DNA of 64,000 nt from Geodermatophilaceae bacterium URHB0062 (GCA_000620185.1 KK211088.1:264498-328497), one strand, 5' to 3'; shown: positions 8,673 to 17,926, counted from the stretch's first letter. Made by a program: numbers and translations. Notes: generated from the sequence alone by a model not told the origin.

Positions 8673-10067
8673 TCAGCGGCGGTCAGCGGTCGGCGGTCCC
8701 AACTGAGAATGCTTTCCGTCGTATCCGTATCCGTATCCGTATCCGTACGCAGAGGCGCCTTCGGCCTTCGGCGGAACGATATTGAGGATGACCCCTAGTA
8801 GCTTGGCCTTTACACCCTCGAGCGTCGCCGCCGCCTGTCGAAGCTGATCCTTCTGCGTGTGTCCGTAACGGATCGACAGCAGTACCCCGTCCATAGCAGG
8901 CGCGAGCGTGCTGGCATCAGCCACCGGGAGCAAGGGAGGCGCATCGACGAGGATGAAGTCGTATTCGGTGCGCAGCTTCTCCAGCAGGGCCGTCATGGCG
9001 CTGGAGCCGAGGAGTTCACCCGGATTCGGCGGCGTCGGTCCCGAGGCGATGACCGCCATCCCCTCCCGGTAGCTCTGCAGGACCTCATCGATGTTCGCCG
9101 TGCCCGCCAGGATGTTGGTGAGGCCAACCTCTCCGACGATTCCGAGATAGCGACTGACCTTGGGCCGACGGAGGTCACTCTCGACGATGACGACCTTTCG
9201 ACCGGCATCGGCCAGTGCGAGAGCGAGATTGACCACGACGGTGGTCTTGCCCTCCGACGGGACCGCACTCGAGACCATGATCACCTTGGGTGGTTGGTCC
9301 ACGTTGAGGAACTGCAGATTGGTACGCAACTGCCGATAGTCCTCGGCCGTACGACTGGCCGTACCCCTATCGATCGTGTGCCGCCTCAGTAGCGCCTCGT
9401 CGCGGAGGATTGTCCCGATGACCGGCGCGTTCGCGAGCTCGGTAGCTACGTCCGAGTCCTTGACGGAGCGATCCAGCCGAGCGCGGGCGACGGCCAGTCC
9501 AGCCCCCACCAGCAGACCGACGATTCCTCCGAGAATGCTATTGCGGACACTCTTGGGCGAGCTCGGCTCGGAGGGCACGCTCGGCCTCTGCGTGACGGTG
9601 ACCTTGACCGGTGAGACGCCGTTAGCATCCGATCTCTCCAGCTGGGCCGCGAAGTCGGTGAACTCGCTGCCCAGTGCCGCGGCGATCCGTTGAGCCTGCC
9701 GCGGGGACGGATCGGTGACCGTCACGTCGATCAGCACGGTGTTCTGGACAGCGGTGGCGGAGAGCTCCTTGCTCAGTTCCTCCGCTGACAACCGCAGCTC
9801 CAAGTGGTCAATGAGCCGGCTCGCGATCTCCTGCCCCGTGATGAGCCGGGCGTAAGAGGTCACGCGCTGCTCCGAGAACTGGCTGCCCTGCAAGACATCA
9901 GACGTTGAAGTCTGCTCGGTCGTGGAAACGAAAAGTTGTGTCGAAGCTGTGTACAACGGCGTCTGGGCGAGAGACAGTCCTAAGGCGGCGCTAGAGGCCA
10001 CGATAAGCCCGAGGACAGGTAGCCACCACCGTGTCCTGAGCGCGGCGTAGATGTCGCGCAAATCCAT
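8673..10067 (-). CDS. Chain-length determinant / bacterial tyrosine kinase (Wzc/CapAB-like)
   Basis: The 464-residue product fuses a Wzz-like domain, bounded by membrane helices at about residues 17-37 and 174-195, to a cytoplasmic BY-kinase. The kinase has Walker A (VPSEGKTT, about 270), Walker A' (VIVESDLRRPK, about 300) and Walker B (FILVDAPP, about 370). The C-terminus carries a tyrosine cluster of alternating Tyr and Gly, the usual autophosphorylation site. Such proteins set polysaccharide chain length through cycles of oligomerisation and phosphorylation. ATG 10067 is preceded by GGGA; a GTG 12 bases upstream is possible. It is transcribed toward the phosphatase and sugar transferases that are its likely partners. 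Confidence 0.9.
   Translation of the reverse strand: MDLRDIYAALRTRWWLPVLGLIVASSAALGLSLAQTPLYTASTQLFVSTTEQTSTSDVLQGSQFSEQRVTSYARLITGQEIASRLIDHLELRLSAEELSKELSATAVQNTVLIDVTVTDPSPRQAQRIAAALGSEFTDFAAQLERSDANGVSPVKVTVTQRPSVPSEPSSPKSVRNSILGGIVGLLVGAGLAVARARLDRSVKDSDVATELANAPVIGTILRDEALLRRHTIDRGTASRTAEDYRQLRTNLQFLNVDQPPKVIMVSSAVPSEGKTTVVVNLALALADAGRKVVIVESDLRRPKVSRYLGIVGEVGLTNILAGTANIDEVLQSYREGMAVIASGPTPPNPGELLGSSAMTALLEKLRTEYDFILVDAPPLLPVADASTLAPAMDGVLLSIRYGHTQKDQLRQAAATLEGVKAKLLGVILNIVPPKAEGASAYGYGYGYGYDGKHSQLGPPTADRR
8721..8744 (-). repeat. In-frame hexanucleotide repeat encoding the Tyr-Gly tail
   Basis: Four perfect tandem GTATCC units on the plus strand (GGATAC on the coding strand) are followed by a near copy, GTACGC. 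Each unit encodes one Tyr-Gly pair of the kinase tail. Because the unit is six bases, slippage would change the number of phosphorylatable tyrosines without breaking the frame. Confidence 0.8.
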
Positions 10068-10778
10068 TGGTATTCCCACTCATCCACAGCCGCGCACGTC
10101 CGATGAACGACGGCTCTGACCCCGGACGATAGGTCATCGGTGGGTTGCCGACCATCAGAAGCACGTGGGTGCCCACCCAGATGGGGCAGGTGGGTATAGA
10201 TGCCGACTGAACCCTGACCCCTGGGCGGCGGCGGACGCCCGGCGGCGCGGTAGCCGGTGCTGACGATGGTTTGCGGCTACTCCGGGACAGTGGCGGCGGT
10301 GGCTGGTCCCCCGCGTTCCCTGACGCGCCGCACAGGATGTTAGCCAGTTGGTGGCAGCTGATTGCCGGCCTCGGAGCGGATCGACGGGGTGCTGGCGGGT
10401 CCGGCTGGCGGGCTTCGATGACGCTCGCTAGGGACCACTACGTGCCCGAACAGCAACGACTACTCGGTGTACCCCGGCGCTATCAGTCGGCGGGTGGAGA
10501 TCGACCTGCGGACCTCTCGCGGGTGGGGTTCTCTGCGACCGACGAACGGCCGCCGACCACTAGCGGGTCTGGCCCGGCATCTGACCATGCCCGCGGACCT
10601 TCCACAGCCACTGGTCGAACTGCCACCGCACCCCCCACGCATGGACGGCCATTTCAGCCTGGGTCGGTTGACTGGGCGCCTCGACCGCGGGTTACACGGG
10701 AGAGGGTCTAGGGTTCTTCCTGCCCGCGCCGACCGGTTCGGGTCGTCGAGCGACGTGCCTCACGGGCACTGATCGGGT
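10068..10778. other. Intergenic stretch of about 710 bases without recognised gene
   Basis: This separates the leftward kinase from the rightward sulfotransferase. Several overlapping open frames exist on both strands but none shows a recognisable domain, a good ribosome site or typical codon bias. It probably holds divergent promoters and possibly eroded DNA; no transposase or repeat was recognised. Confidence 0.4.
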
Positions 10779-11729
10779 GTGAGAGTGCAGCTGGGGATTC
10801 GGACTGCGATCTCGCGCCGCTTGTCTCAGTCTTTCCTCGATCCTCACCAGGACTTGTCGGCGGCTCGGCTCATCGTGGGCAGCGGGCGAAGTGGCACGAC
10901 ATGGCTGCAGGAACTGGCCTGTCGAGCCGGCAAGCTGCGACCTGTCTTCGAACCTTTCCACGCGGCGCGAGAACCCTGCTTCTCGGATGTTCCGTTCGGC
11001 CGGTACATAAGGCCTGATGCGCAGGATCAAGACCTTCGCGAACGAGTCCACGAGGTGCTTTCAGGGAAACTGCGGTCCCAGTGGCAGGACCATCTTTGCC
11101 GCCCAGGCGTGTATCGAGGCAGAGTCGTGAAGGAGATCCGCAACCTCCTGTGGGCGGGTTGGCTCAGCCGCAACTTTCCGCAAGTACCCATCGTCTACCT
11201 GATCCGGCATCCGCTCGCGGTCGCGGCCAGTGCGAGGGCTCTGGACTGGACACCGGAACACTTCGACCGGATGGCGAGACAACCCGAGCTCTTCACTGAT
11301 CACTTGTCGAAGGTCGGGACAGTGCCAGACCAACTGACCTCGAAGTGGCACCGGACGCTGGCAGCGTGGTGCATCGAGAACATCGTGGCCATTCGCACGC
11401 TGGCAGGCACCGGCGCCCAATTGCTTATTTATGAGGAAGCGTTGGCCCAGCCCTCGTCCGTCAGCTCGACCCTCGGGCACCTGCGCGTCCCTGCCGACAG
11501 GCTCGAGGGCATCAGAGCTCCTTCTGTCACCACGCGCCCAGACAGCCCGATCAGGGTGGCCAGCGGCTCTTTTCCCTCATGGACCGCGTCTACGGACGTG
11601 GCCCTCGTCGAAGAGGGCATGGACATGCTCCGCATCTTCGGCTTCGACGACTTCTTCTCTCCCGACGGCGCGGTGGACTGCGCCGCCCTTCGATCGGCGT
11701 GGGACGAAGGCGGCGAAAGCAGATGGTGA
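10779..11729 (+). CDS. Sulfotransferase family protein
   Basis: The 316-residue protein has the PAPS-binding signature of sulfotransferases: a 5'-phosphosulfate loop VGSGRSGTTWL at about residues 33-43 and a 3'-phosphate motif YLIRHPLAVAASARA near residue 150. It would transfer sulfate from 3'-phosphoadenylyl sulfate to a hydroxyl, plausibly on the exopolysaccharide made by the neighbouring genes. No signal peptide is seen, so it acts in the cytoplasm. GTG 10779 is used; a clear ribosome site is lacking, and a second in-frame GTG lies two codons later. It is the first gene of a rightward run of six. Confidence 0.8.
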   Translation: MRVQLGIRTAISRRLSQSFLDPHQDLSAARLIVGSGRSGTTWLQELACRAGKLRPVFEPFHAAREPCFSDVPFGRYIRPDAQDQDLRERVHEVLSGKLRSQWQDHLCRPGVYRGRVVKEIRNLLWAGWLSRNFPQVPIVYLIRHPLAVAASARALDWTPEHFDRMARQPELFTDHLSKVGTVPDQLTSKWHRTLAAWCIENIVAIRTLAGTGAQLLIYEEALAQPSSVSSTLGHLRVPADRLEGIRAPSVTTRPDSPIRVASGSFPSWTASTDVALVEEGMDMLRIFGFDDFFSPDGAVDCAALRSAWDEGGESRW

Positions 11730-11807
11730 GTTGCTTCACTGGCCGCGTGCCGACAGTCTTCCCACTACACCTTGCAACGTGTCGTGTCTGGCTGTCATTG
11801 TGAGCTT

Positions 11808-12725
11808 GTGAGCAGGACGACTTCCGCACCGGTCGTCCCAATCAGCGTAGTGATTTCGACGCTTCAGCGCCCCGTACAACTGGCTCGTTGCCTGGACGCC
11901 ATCCTGGGCGGCACGCAATTGCCCGCAGAGATCGTCGTCGTGGATCAGGGCGATGCTCCCGCCACCACGGCGGTGCTCGACGCTCGCCGCGCCGCAGGGG
12001 TCCCCATCGTGCATGTCCTCCAACGCCGACGAGGGTTGTCCGCGAGCCAAAATGCAGGAGTCGAACGAGCCTCCTGCAGGGTTGTCGCGGTCGTGGACGA
12101 CGACTGCGTTCCCGACGCCCGATGGGTCGAGGTGGCTTCACGGGCGCACGCCGAGGCAACCGGACCTCTGCTGATCGGTGGGCGCGTCCTCGCGCTTCCC
12201 GCCGTGGGCGACCGGACGGTCCCACTGGCGGAGCGCACATCGGAGCAGCGTCTCGACCTCGCGCGGAACGCGCTTCCCTGGCACGTCGGCACGGGCGGCA
12301 ACTTCAGCGTGACGAGAGCGGCCTTCCTTCAGGTCGGCGGTAACGACGAGAATCTTGGCACCGGCACGCCGGGCCGGGCTGGCAACGATCTCGATCTCTT
12401 CCGCCGCCTCATGCGGGCCGGCGTCCAAGCGAGGTACGAGCCGGATCTGCTGGTCCAGCATGAGCGCTCCACCAAAGCAGAGTTCCGCAGCCGCTGCTAC
12501 ACATACGGTTTCGGAATCGGAGTCTGCATCACTTCTTGGCTGGTTTCCGGTGACAAGCTCGGTTGGCGTGCCCTTGTCGCCTGGCTCGTAATGCGGGCGC
12601 GAATGCTCATCCGCCGTCCGCGGACGGCCGGGGATGAGCTCCGTGTGCTCATCGGCACGGCGCAGGGTCTCTGGCACGGCGGCAGTGTGGGACACCGCAA
12701 GGCGAGCAACGGGCTGGGCCGGTGA
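11808..12725 (+). CDS. Family 2 glycosyltransferase
   Basis: The N-terminal half is a GT-A fold with ISVVISTLQRP, IVVVDQG and the metal-binding VVDDDCVPD; an NFSVTRAAF segment and an NDLDLFRRL motif follow, as in rhamnosyl- and mannosyltransferase-like GT2 enzymes. A C-terminal hydrophobic patch (about residues 230-265) may contact the membrane. The acceptor is probably a growing lipid-linked glycan, but donor and acceptor are unknown. GTG 11808 is chosen over a TTG at 11772. The stop overlaps the next gene's GTG start by four bases, indicating translational coupling. Confidence 0.82.
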   Translation: MSRTTSAPVVPISVVISTLQRPVQLARCLDAILGGTQLPAEIVVVDQGDAPATTAVLDARRAAGVPIVHVLQRRRGLSASQNAGVERASCRVVAVVDDDCVPDARWVEVASRAHAEATGPLLIGGRVLALPAVGDRTVPLAERTSEQRLDLARNALPWHVGTGGNFSVTRAAFLQVGGNDENLGTGTPGRAGNDLDLFRRLMRAGVQARYEPDLLVQHERSTKAEFRSRCYTYGFGIGVCITSWLVSGDKLGWRALVAWLVMRARMLIRRPRTAGDELRVLIGTAQGLWHGGSVGHRKASNGLGR

Positions 12726-13672
12726 AGCCCTGGGCCGAACTGCTCTTGGCGCCGACACCCTCCCCACACGTGCAGCCTGGGGCGCCACCGACGTTGTCCG
12801 TCCTCGTCCCGGCCTACAACGCCGCCGACACCATCGGCGAGGCTCTGGAGTCCGCCCTTACGCAGCAGCCGGCGCCACTCGAGGTCATCGTGAGCGATGA
12901 CGGGTCGGAAGATGACCTCGACGCAGTCCTCGATGGTTTCCGGTCGCGCGTCCGGCTTGTGAGAGGCCCCAACCGAGGTCTGTCTACAGCGAGGAATCGA
13001 GCCGCCGCTGTCGCGAACGGCCAGCTCCTGGGCCTGCTTGACGCCGACGACGTGTGGCGGCCGGGGCGGGCGGCCGCCCTCACTGCCGCAGCCGCCGCCC
13101 GTCCTGACCTGAGCATAATCACCACGGACGCCTTCGTGGTACGGGAAGGGCGCTCTGACCAGCTCTCCTACTACAGCAGCAGGCACTTCGAGATCGAGGA
13201 CCAGGAAGACGCGATTCTGCGCAGCAATTTCATATTCGGCGCCGGCGGCATCAGAGCGGGGGCGCTCGCCAGTGTCGGAGGCTACGACCCGCAGGTGCGC
13301 TGGGCAGAGGACTGGGACCTGTGGCTGCGCCTCGTGTTGCGAGGCCACCGTGCCGGACTCGTTCAGGCCCCGCTCTACGAGTACCGGCAGCGAACGGGCA
13401 GTCTGACGGACCGGTCGGTGGACCTGGCTCTGGGCGTCCTGGCCGTCCTCGACAAGGTGGGCCCGCTGGTGCCAGAAGCGGGCGCTCCAGTCCTCCGGCG
13501 GACGCAGCGCGAATGGCGCGCGCAGGCTGCCCGGAGTGCCCGGGCGAACGGAGACCCCCGGCGGAGGAGACTCGCTCTGGCCGCCCTCCGTAGATGGGAC
13601 CAGCCAATCCCCATGCAGGCGCGCCTGTTCGCAGTCGGACTGCTGCCAAAACGGCGGGGAGGCCACGGTTGA
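12722..13672 (+). CDS. Family 2 glycosyltransferase
   Basis: This 316-residue GT2 enzyme has LSVLVPAYNAADTI at about residue 25, VIVSDDGSEDD, and the metal-binding LLDADDVW, all in normal spacing, and a W-A-E-D-W-D-L-W-L-R motif that supplies the catalytic base region. The C-terminal 70 residues are helical and Arg-rich. It is coupled to the preceding glycosyltransferase (GTGA overlap) and to the following gene (TGATG overlap), so these enzymes are probably made together for one glycan repeat unit. Donor specificity cannot be read from sequence. Confidence 0.85.
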   Translation: MKPWAELLLAPTPSPHVQPGAPPTLSVLVPAYNAADTIGEALESALTQQPAPLEVIVSDDGSEDDLDAVLDGFRSRVRLVRGPNRGLSTARNRAAAVANGQLLGLLDADDVWRPGRAAALTAAAAARPDLSIITTDAFVVREGRSDQLSYYSSRHFEIEDQEDAILRSNFIFGAGGIRAGALASVGGYDPQVRWAEDWDLWLRLVLRGHRAGLVQAPLYEYRQRTGSLTDRSVDLALGVLAVLDKVGPLVPEAGAPVLRRTQREWRAQAARSARANGDPRRRRLALAALRRWDQPIPMQARLFAVGLLPKRRGGHG

Positions 13673-14163
13673 TGGTCGCTCGGCTCTTGAGGCTCGCTCG
13701 CCATCCCGTTCGACCGGTCAAGAACACGCTGCACCGACTGGCCGAGTCCTATGCCCTTCCCGTCGGTCGCACGGCGCGAACGCGCAGGCTGCTTCGTGCC
13801 GCGGTCCCTGACGACCCTCATGTGCTGGTCATAGGTGCGCCGCACGCCGTCCGGCAGGCATTGCCGAAGGCGCGGCTGGACGTGGCCGGGACCGGGCCGC
13901 TCGAGAAATCCGTGACGGTGGTGTCCGACGCGATGGGAGAGGCAAGCCTGCCTCGGCGGTGGAACGCCGTCGTGGTCACGGATCCTTCGCTGTCCGCCGA
14001 GCGCCTCGCAGCAGCAGCGCACGCCTGCCTTCCCGGCGGTCTCGTCCTGCTTCTGATGACGAATGCGATGATGCAGCGCCCCGTCAGCGTCCCAGGCGCC
14101 GTCGTCGAGGAGGACCGTCGGACCCGGGACGTCCGACTCGTCGTCGCTCGGGTGCTCACATGA
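13672..14163 (+). CDS. Hypothetical protein, possible reduced methyltransferase fold
   Basis: The 163-residue product is not a family I recognise. Its middle (DDPHVLVIGAP, then VAGTGPLEKSVTVVSDAMG and WNAVVVTDPSLS, then LPGGLVLLLM) alternates strands and helices like the second half of a class I SAM-dependent methyltransferase, but the glycine-rich SAM motif I is poor. The first 40 residues are basic. The start at ATG 13672 overlaps the preceding stop (TGATG) and the end overlaps the next gene (ACATGA), so it is certainly part of the operon. A modifying role on the glycan is inference only. Confidence 0.6.
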   Translation: MVARLLRLARHPVRPVKNTLHRLAESYALPVGRTARTRRLLRAAVPDDPHVLVIGAPHAVRQALPKARLDVAGTGPLEKSVTVVSDAMGEASLPRRWNAVVVTDPSLSAERLAAAAHACLPGGLVLLLMTNAMMQRPVSVPGAVVEEDRRTRDVRLVVARVLT

Positions 14164-15056
14164 GCGTCATCCTCATGTACCACCGCGTCGCCGCTCTCCA
14201 ACGGGATCCTTATGGTCTGGCAGTCCACCCGGACCACTTCGCCGCCCACGTCGAGCGCCTTCAGAAGACAGGGATCGTAGTCCCGCTCGAGGACGTCATT
14301 CAGCGGGGACTTCGCGGTCGGATCGCCATTACCTTCGACGACGGATATGCCGACAACGCCACACTCGCGGCCCCAATCCTCGCAGATGCCGGCCTACCGG
14401 CGACGTGGTTCATCACGAGCGGGCGGCTCGGAGCGCGGGGCTTCTGGTGGGACCGGCTGGGGGAAGCGTTCCTGGGGGCAGCGCCGTCCCTCACCTCCAT
14501 CGATCTCACAGTGGCCGGTCGAGAGTTGTGGCTTGACCTGCGGACCCCCGTCGCTCGCCTCACGGCTTTGAAGTTCATCAACAGGCAGATACGTCGCTTG
14601 CCACCCGAGTCCGTGGAAACCGCGGTCGATGAGGTGGTCCTCGCACTGGGACAACCTGACATGGTCGACTCCGGTGTGACGATGACCGTGGCGCAGCTTC
14701 GAGAATTGGCGGCCTTGCCGATGCAGGAGATCGGAGCTCACACCCGCACGCATCAGCACCTCAATCAGCAACCGAGTGACGTGCAGCGGGCGGAGATTGC
14801 CGGCTCCGTCTCCGACCTGGCCGAATTACTGCACCGGCAGATCCGCAGTTTCGCCTATCCGTTTGGAGTTCCTGACGCCGTCGGTTCATTGGCTCCACGC
14901 CTGGTCGAGGAAGCTGGCTGTCTCCTCGCTTGCACGACGAGCCCCGGTTCGGTACGCCGGCGCACGAACCGCTACCTCCTCCCACGGCTGTACGTGCAGG
15001 ACTGGCACGGGGACGAATTCGCGAGTCAATTGCGCACGGCTCTCCAGGCTGGGTAG
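14160..15056 (+). CDS. Polysaccharide deacetylase (NodB-like, CE4)
   Basis: The protein opens with SVILMYHRV, and the NodB core shows ITFDDGYADN (catalytic base and metal Asp), a HTRTHQHL metal motif (His-x3-His) and SFAYPFG. All three conserved motifs are intact in 298 residues. CE4 enzymes remove N- or O-acetyl groups from polysaccharides. There is no signal peptide, so it may act on a lipid-linked intermediate in the cytoplasm, as some family members in polysaccharide loci do. The ATG at 14160 overlaps the preceding stop; the much longer upstream frame is a shadow of that gene. Confidence 0.85.
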   Translation: MSVILMYHRVAALQRDPYGLAVHPDHFAAHVERLQKTGIVVPLEDVIQRGLRGRIAITFDDGYADNATLAAPILADAGLPATWFITSGRLGARGFWWDRLGEAFLGAAPSLTSIDLTVAGRELWLDLRTPVARLTALKFINRQIRRLPPESVETAVDEVVLALGQPDMVDSGVTMTVAQLRELAALPMQEIGAHTRTHQHLNQQPSDVQRAEIAGSVSDLAELLHRQIRSFAYPFGVPDAVGSLAPRLVEEAGCLLACTTSPGSVRRRTNRYLLPRLYVQDWHGDEFASQLRTALQAG

Positions 15057-15065
15057 CCTTTCGCG

Positions 15066-15749
15066 ATGCGACCGCCCAAGTACTTGCGCCCGTACGCGAC
15101 CCAGTTCGTGAAGCGAATGGTCGCGCGCCGGCGTTTTGGTGATCTCCGCCGGGTGAGCCCTGTCTCCGAGTGGGGTGAAGAGCTTGGGACGCCGGTGGAC
15201 CGCTGGTACATCGAGCGCTTCTTGACCGACCGCGCCGAGTGGATCCGCGGTCACGCCCTCGAGGTCAAGGGAGATCAGTACAGCAGCAGGTACGGGGCCT
15301 CGTCTGTTGACGTTATCAACATCGACCCAACGAATCAACAAGCGACAATTGTCGGTGACCTCTGCGACCCCGGGACCCTGCCTGCAGAGGCGTTCGACGT
15401 CGCGGTGGTGACGCAGACCCTCCAGTTCCTCCCCGAGCCGTCTCAAGGGATTCGGCACCTTCTGGCCTCGCTGCGACCCGGCGCGGCACTCCTCCTCACG
15501 GTTCCGACGCTGAGCCGCGTGTCGGATGAAACCGACCGGTGGCGCTGGACGACCACGGGCCTGCGAGAGATGGTCACGTCGGTGTCACCCCCGGGCGCCG
15601 AAATCGACTGCGTCGGACTCGGCAACGGACTCGCAGCTAGGGCGTTCCTGTTTGGTTTGTCGGCCCAGAACCTGGACGAGGAGGTGCTGGAACAGCAAGA
15701 CGACCATTATCCCTTGCTCGTCGGTGCTGCGGTGCACATCCCCGCCTGA
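15066..15749 (+). CDS. Class I SAM-dependent methyltransferase
   Basis: A 227-residue protein of the Methyltransf_11 type. The usual glycine-rich motif I is replaced by HALEVKGDQYSSRYG; motif II (VINIDPT), FDVAVVTQTLQFLPEP (motif IV) and LLLTVPTLS follow. This pattern is common in methyltransferases of polysaccharide loci that methylate sugars or end-cap chains. It is the last gene of the rightward run and converges on the ABC exporter. The partner exporter ATPase carries a Wzt-like C-terminal domain that reads chain-end modifications, so an end-capping role is plausible but unproven. Confidence 0.72.
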   Translation: MRPPKYLRPYATQFVKRMVARRRFGDLRRVSPVSEWGEELGTPVDRWYIERFLTDRAEWIRGHALEVKGDQYSSRYGASSVDVINIDPTNQQATIVGDLCDPGTLPAEAFDVAVVTQTLQFLPEPSQGIRHLLASLRPGAALLLTVPTLSRVSDETDRWRWTTTGLREMVTSVSPPGAEIDCVGLGNGLAARAFLFGLSAQNLDEEVLEQQDDHYPLLVGAAVHIPA

Positions 15750-15787
15750 GAGAGGCCGTAAGCCGTTAGGCGGCCCCAGCAAGCAGG

Positions 15788-16975
15788 TCAGGCCGTTAAG
15801 GGGTGAACCGCCATCGGGAAGTTCGAGATTAGAACTCGCCCCGGCCGACCGTGATCGCTGCCGTGCAGAGTAAACGAGACGACCCCCGGCTCGTCGACGA
15901 GGTCACTGAGCTGAGTGCCAAAGTAGACGCCGACGGCGTAGGTGCCCACATTGAGGATCGGCGGCACGACCAGCTGGACGCGGTACCGACCCTTGGGGAG
16001 CCGTCGCTGCCCTGAGTCACTCAGGGCCTGATCGAGGACCCGCACACCTGTGCTGGTCGTGAGGTTGACGGCGCAGTCGAGCCCGGGAATCTCCTCGGCC
16101 AGCTCGAAATCGACCTCCACCCGCAGCTCCTCTTCTTGCATGAGGACGGCACTGGCCCGCTCGTGCGCAGTGACCCTGACATCGAGAACCGTCAAGGCCC
16201 CGACCCGGATCAGAGCCGCTCCTGTATGTGCTGATGCAAGGCCGGAAGCCAGGTAGTCCCGAATAATTTCCCGGGACGGCCCCTCGCCCCGGATCCGCCC
16301 TGCTTCCAACCATAAGGACCGTGGGCAGATGGCACTGAGACTATCCAGGTCGTGACTGACGAAGATGACGGTGCGCCCCTCTCTGCCCGCCTCCTCCATC
16401 CGACCAAGGCTCTTGCGCTGGAACTCTGCATCTCCTACGGCGAGGATCTCGTCAACCACGAGCACATCGGGCTCCAGGTGCGCGGCCACGGCGAACGCCA
16501 AGCGGAGCTGCATTCCGCTGGAATATCGTTTGACCGGCGTATCAAGGAATCGCTCGACCCCCGAGAATTCCACGATACTGTCGAATGAGCGGGCAATCTC
16601 TCGACGAGACATGCCGAGGATCGCGCCGTTGAGGTATACGTTCTCGCGGCCCGTGAGCTCCGAGTGGAATCCCGTCCCTACCTCGAGAAGCGCAGCCACC
16701 CTTCCCCGGGTCCTCGCGACACCCGAGGTCGGCGAGGTTATGCCAGCAAGAATCTTCAGCGCCGTGCTCTTCCCCGCTCCGTTGCGGCCGACGATACCAA
16801 CCGCCTCACCGTCCTTCACCGAGAAGGTCACGTCACGGAGAGACCACACCTCGTTGTGCCGAGCGCGTTCCAATCGCACCATCCTGCGCGCGGCCGAGAC
16901 GACCGCTTCCCGCGCACTCTGACGATCACCCAGGGCATAAACCTTGCTCACGCACTCGACCTGTATGCGATCCAC
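15788..16975 (-). CDS. Polysaccharide ABC exporter ATPase with Wzt-like C-terminal domain
   Basis: Residues 1-250 form a complete ABC domain: Walker A IVGRNGAGKST, a degenerate signature YSSGMQLRLAFA, Walker B VLVVDEILAVGD and the switch His in FVSHDL. An additional 140-residue beta-rich C-terminal domain matches Wzt proteins, where it binds the modified non-reducing end of the glycan. The GTG start immediately follows the TGA of the permease gene, so the two subunits are made together. The family (Wzt, TagH) powers export of lipid-linked polysaccharide to the outer face of the membrane. Confidence 0.88.
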   Translation of the reverse strand: MDRIQVECVSKVYALGDRQSAREAVVSAARRMVRLERARHNEVWSLRDVTFSVKDGEAVGIVGRNGAGKSTALKILAGITSPTSGVARTRGRVAALLEVGTGFHSELTGRENVYLNGAILGMSRREIARSFDSIVEFSGVERFLDTPVKRYSSGMQLRLAFAVAAHLEPDVLVVDEILAVGDAEFQRKSLGRMEEAGREGRTVIFVSHDLDSLSAICPRSLWLEAGRIRGEGPSREIIRDYLASGLASAHTGAALIRVGALTVLDVRVTAHERASAVLMQEEELRVEVDFELAEEIPGLDCAVNLTTSTGVRVLDQALSDSGQRRLPKGRYRVQLVVPPILNVGTYAVGVYFGTQLSDLVDEPGVVSFTLHGSDHGRPGRVLISNFPMAVHPLTA

Positions 16976-17926
16976 TCAGACCACATCCGCGAAGGTGCGC
17001 TGAGCCCGCCGGAAGTAGTTAAGTCCGCTCACAAGGATCAATCCGCTTGCGCTCACCGATATGGCCAGAGGCCAACCCGGCCACGGCGTTCCAAGCAGCG
17101 CCCACCGTCCCACTTCAATAACCCCATAAAGGGGGTTCACAGCGTAGGCCAGGCGCCCCCAACCGCTCAGGCCACTGGCGGAGTAAGCCACGGGACTCGC
17201 AAACAACCATAGCTGCAACATCGGAGCTACTGCGTATTGAACATCCCGGTACTTAACATTTAGCGCGGAGAACCAAAGAGCCACGCCGATGGCAGTCATG
17301 GCAAGAAGGACGAGCCAAAGGGGGAAGGCCAGAAGTGGACCCCCAGGAAAGATGTGGTAGTACAGAGCCACGACGGCCACGAGGACCAGCGACACCGCAA
17401 GGTCCACTGCCGGGGGCAAGAGGGAGGCAGTCGGGGCCGCCATCCGTGGGAAGTAGACCTTTGTAATCAAGTTACCGTTGGTCACCAGAACAGCGCTCGC
17501 TGAGATGACCACGCTCGAGAAATACGTCCACGTCACCATTCCCACGAGCGCGAACAGTGGGTAAGGAATTCCCTCACTACTAACGCCGGCCAGCCTACTG
17601 AAGACGAGCGTGAAGATGGCCACGCTGGCCACGGGCTGGACGACCACCCAAAGGACGCCGAGGACCGTTTGGCGGTACCGAAGTTTGAGATCTCGCAGCG
17701 CGAAGTATCCGATCAGCTCCCGCGCTTGCCACAATGCCCGCCAAGGACGGTCCTGGAAGACGCCCGCGGGAGAGTTCTCCCGCCACTCCGGAAGCGTGAC
17801 GTCGCCCTGTGCCGAGGACCTCTTCTGCTCGCCGTTCCCATGCGCTGTTGCGATTGTTCCTCCTGCCGGTTGTCTGACTTGGCACCCTAAGGCCGGCAAG
17901 TCCCTGTCGTGCGTGCTCGAACCCAC
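16976..17926 (-). CDS. Polysaccharide ABC exporter permease (Wzm/TagG-like)
   Basis: The C-terminal 260 residues are an ABC-2 permease: a DLKLRYRQTVLGVLWVVVQP amphipathic entry, then six hydrophobic segments, with NVKYRDVQYAVAPMLQLWLFASPVAYS in the second half, which is diagnostic for Wzm/TagG/RfbA permeases. The first 50 residues are an unusual polar extension. GTG 17926 is proposed, preceded by GAGGA; a later GTG near residue 45 would remove the extension. It forms a two-gene unit with the downstream ATPase and is divergent from the FkbM methyltransferase. Confidence 0.85.
   Translation of the reverse strand: MGSSTHDRDLPALGCQVRQPAGGTIATAHGNGEQKRSSAQGDVTLPEWRENSPAGVFQDRPWRALWQARELIGYFALRDLKLRYRQTVLGVLWVVVQPVASVAIFTLVFSRLAGVSSEGIPYPLFALVGMVTWTYFSSVVISASAVLVTNGNLITKVYFPRMAAPTASLLPPAVDLAVSLVLVAVVALYYHIFPGGPLLAFPLWLVLLAMTAIGVALWFSALNVKYRDVQYAVAPMLQLWLFASPVAYSASGLSGWGRLAYAVNPLYGVIEVGRWALLGTPWPGWPLAISVSASGLILVSGLNYFRRAQRTFADVV

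Noticed and set aside
8721-8750. The GTATCC tandem repeat as a CRISPR or minisatellite
   Set aside because: Units are six bases, in frame and without spacers, inside a coding sequence.
10271-10772. Overlapping plus-strand ORFs in the 10.1-10.8 kb gap
   Set aside because: Composition is atypical, no domain or ribosome site is visible, and two frames overlap each other.
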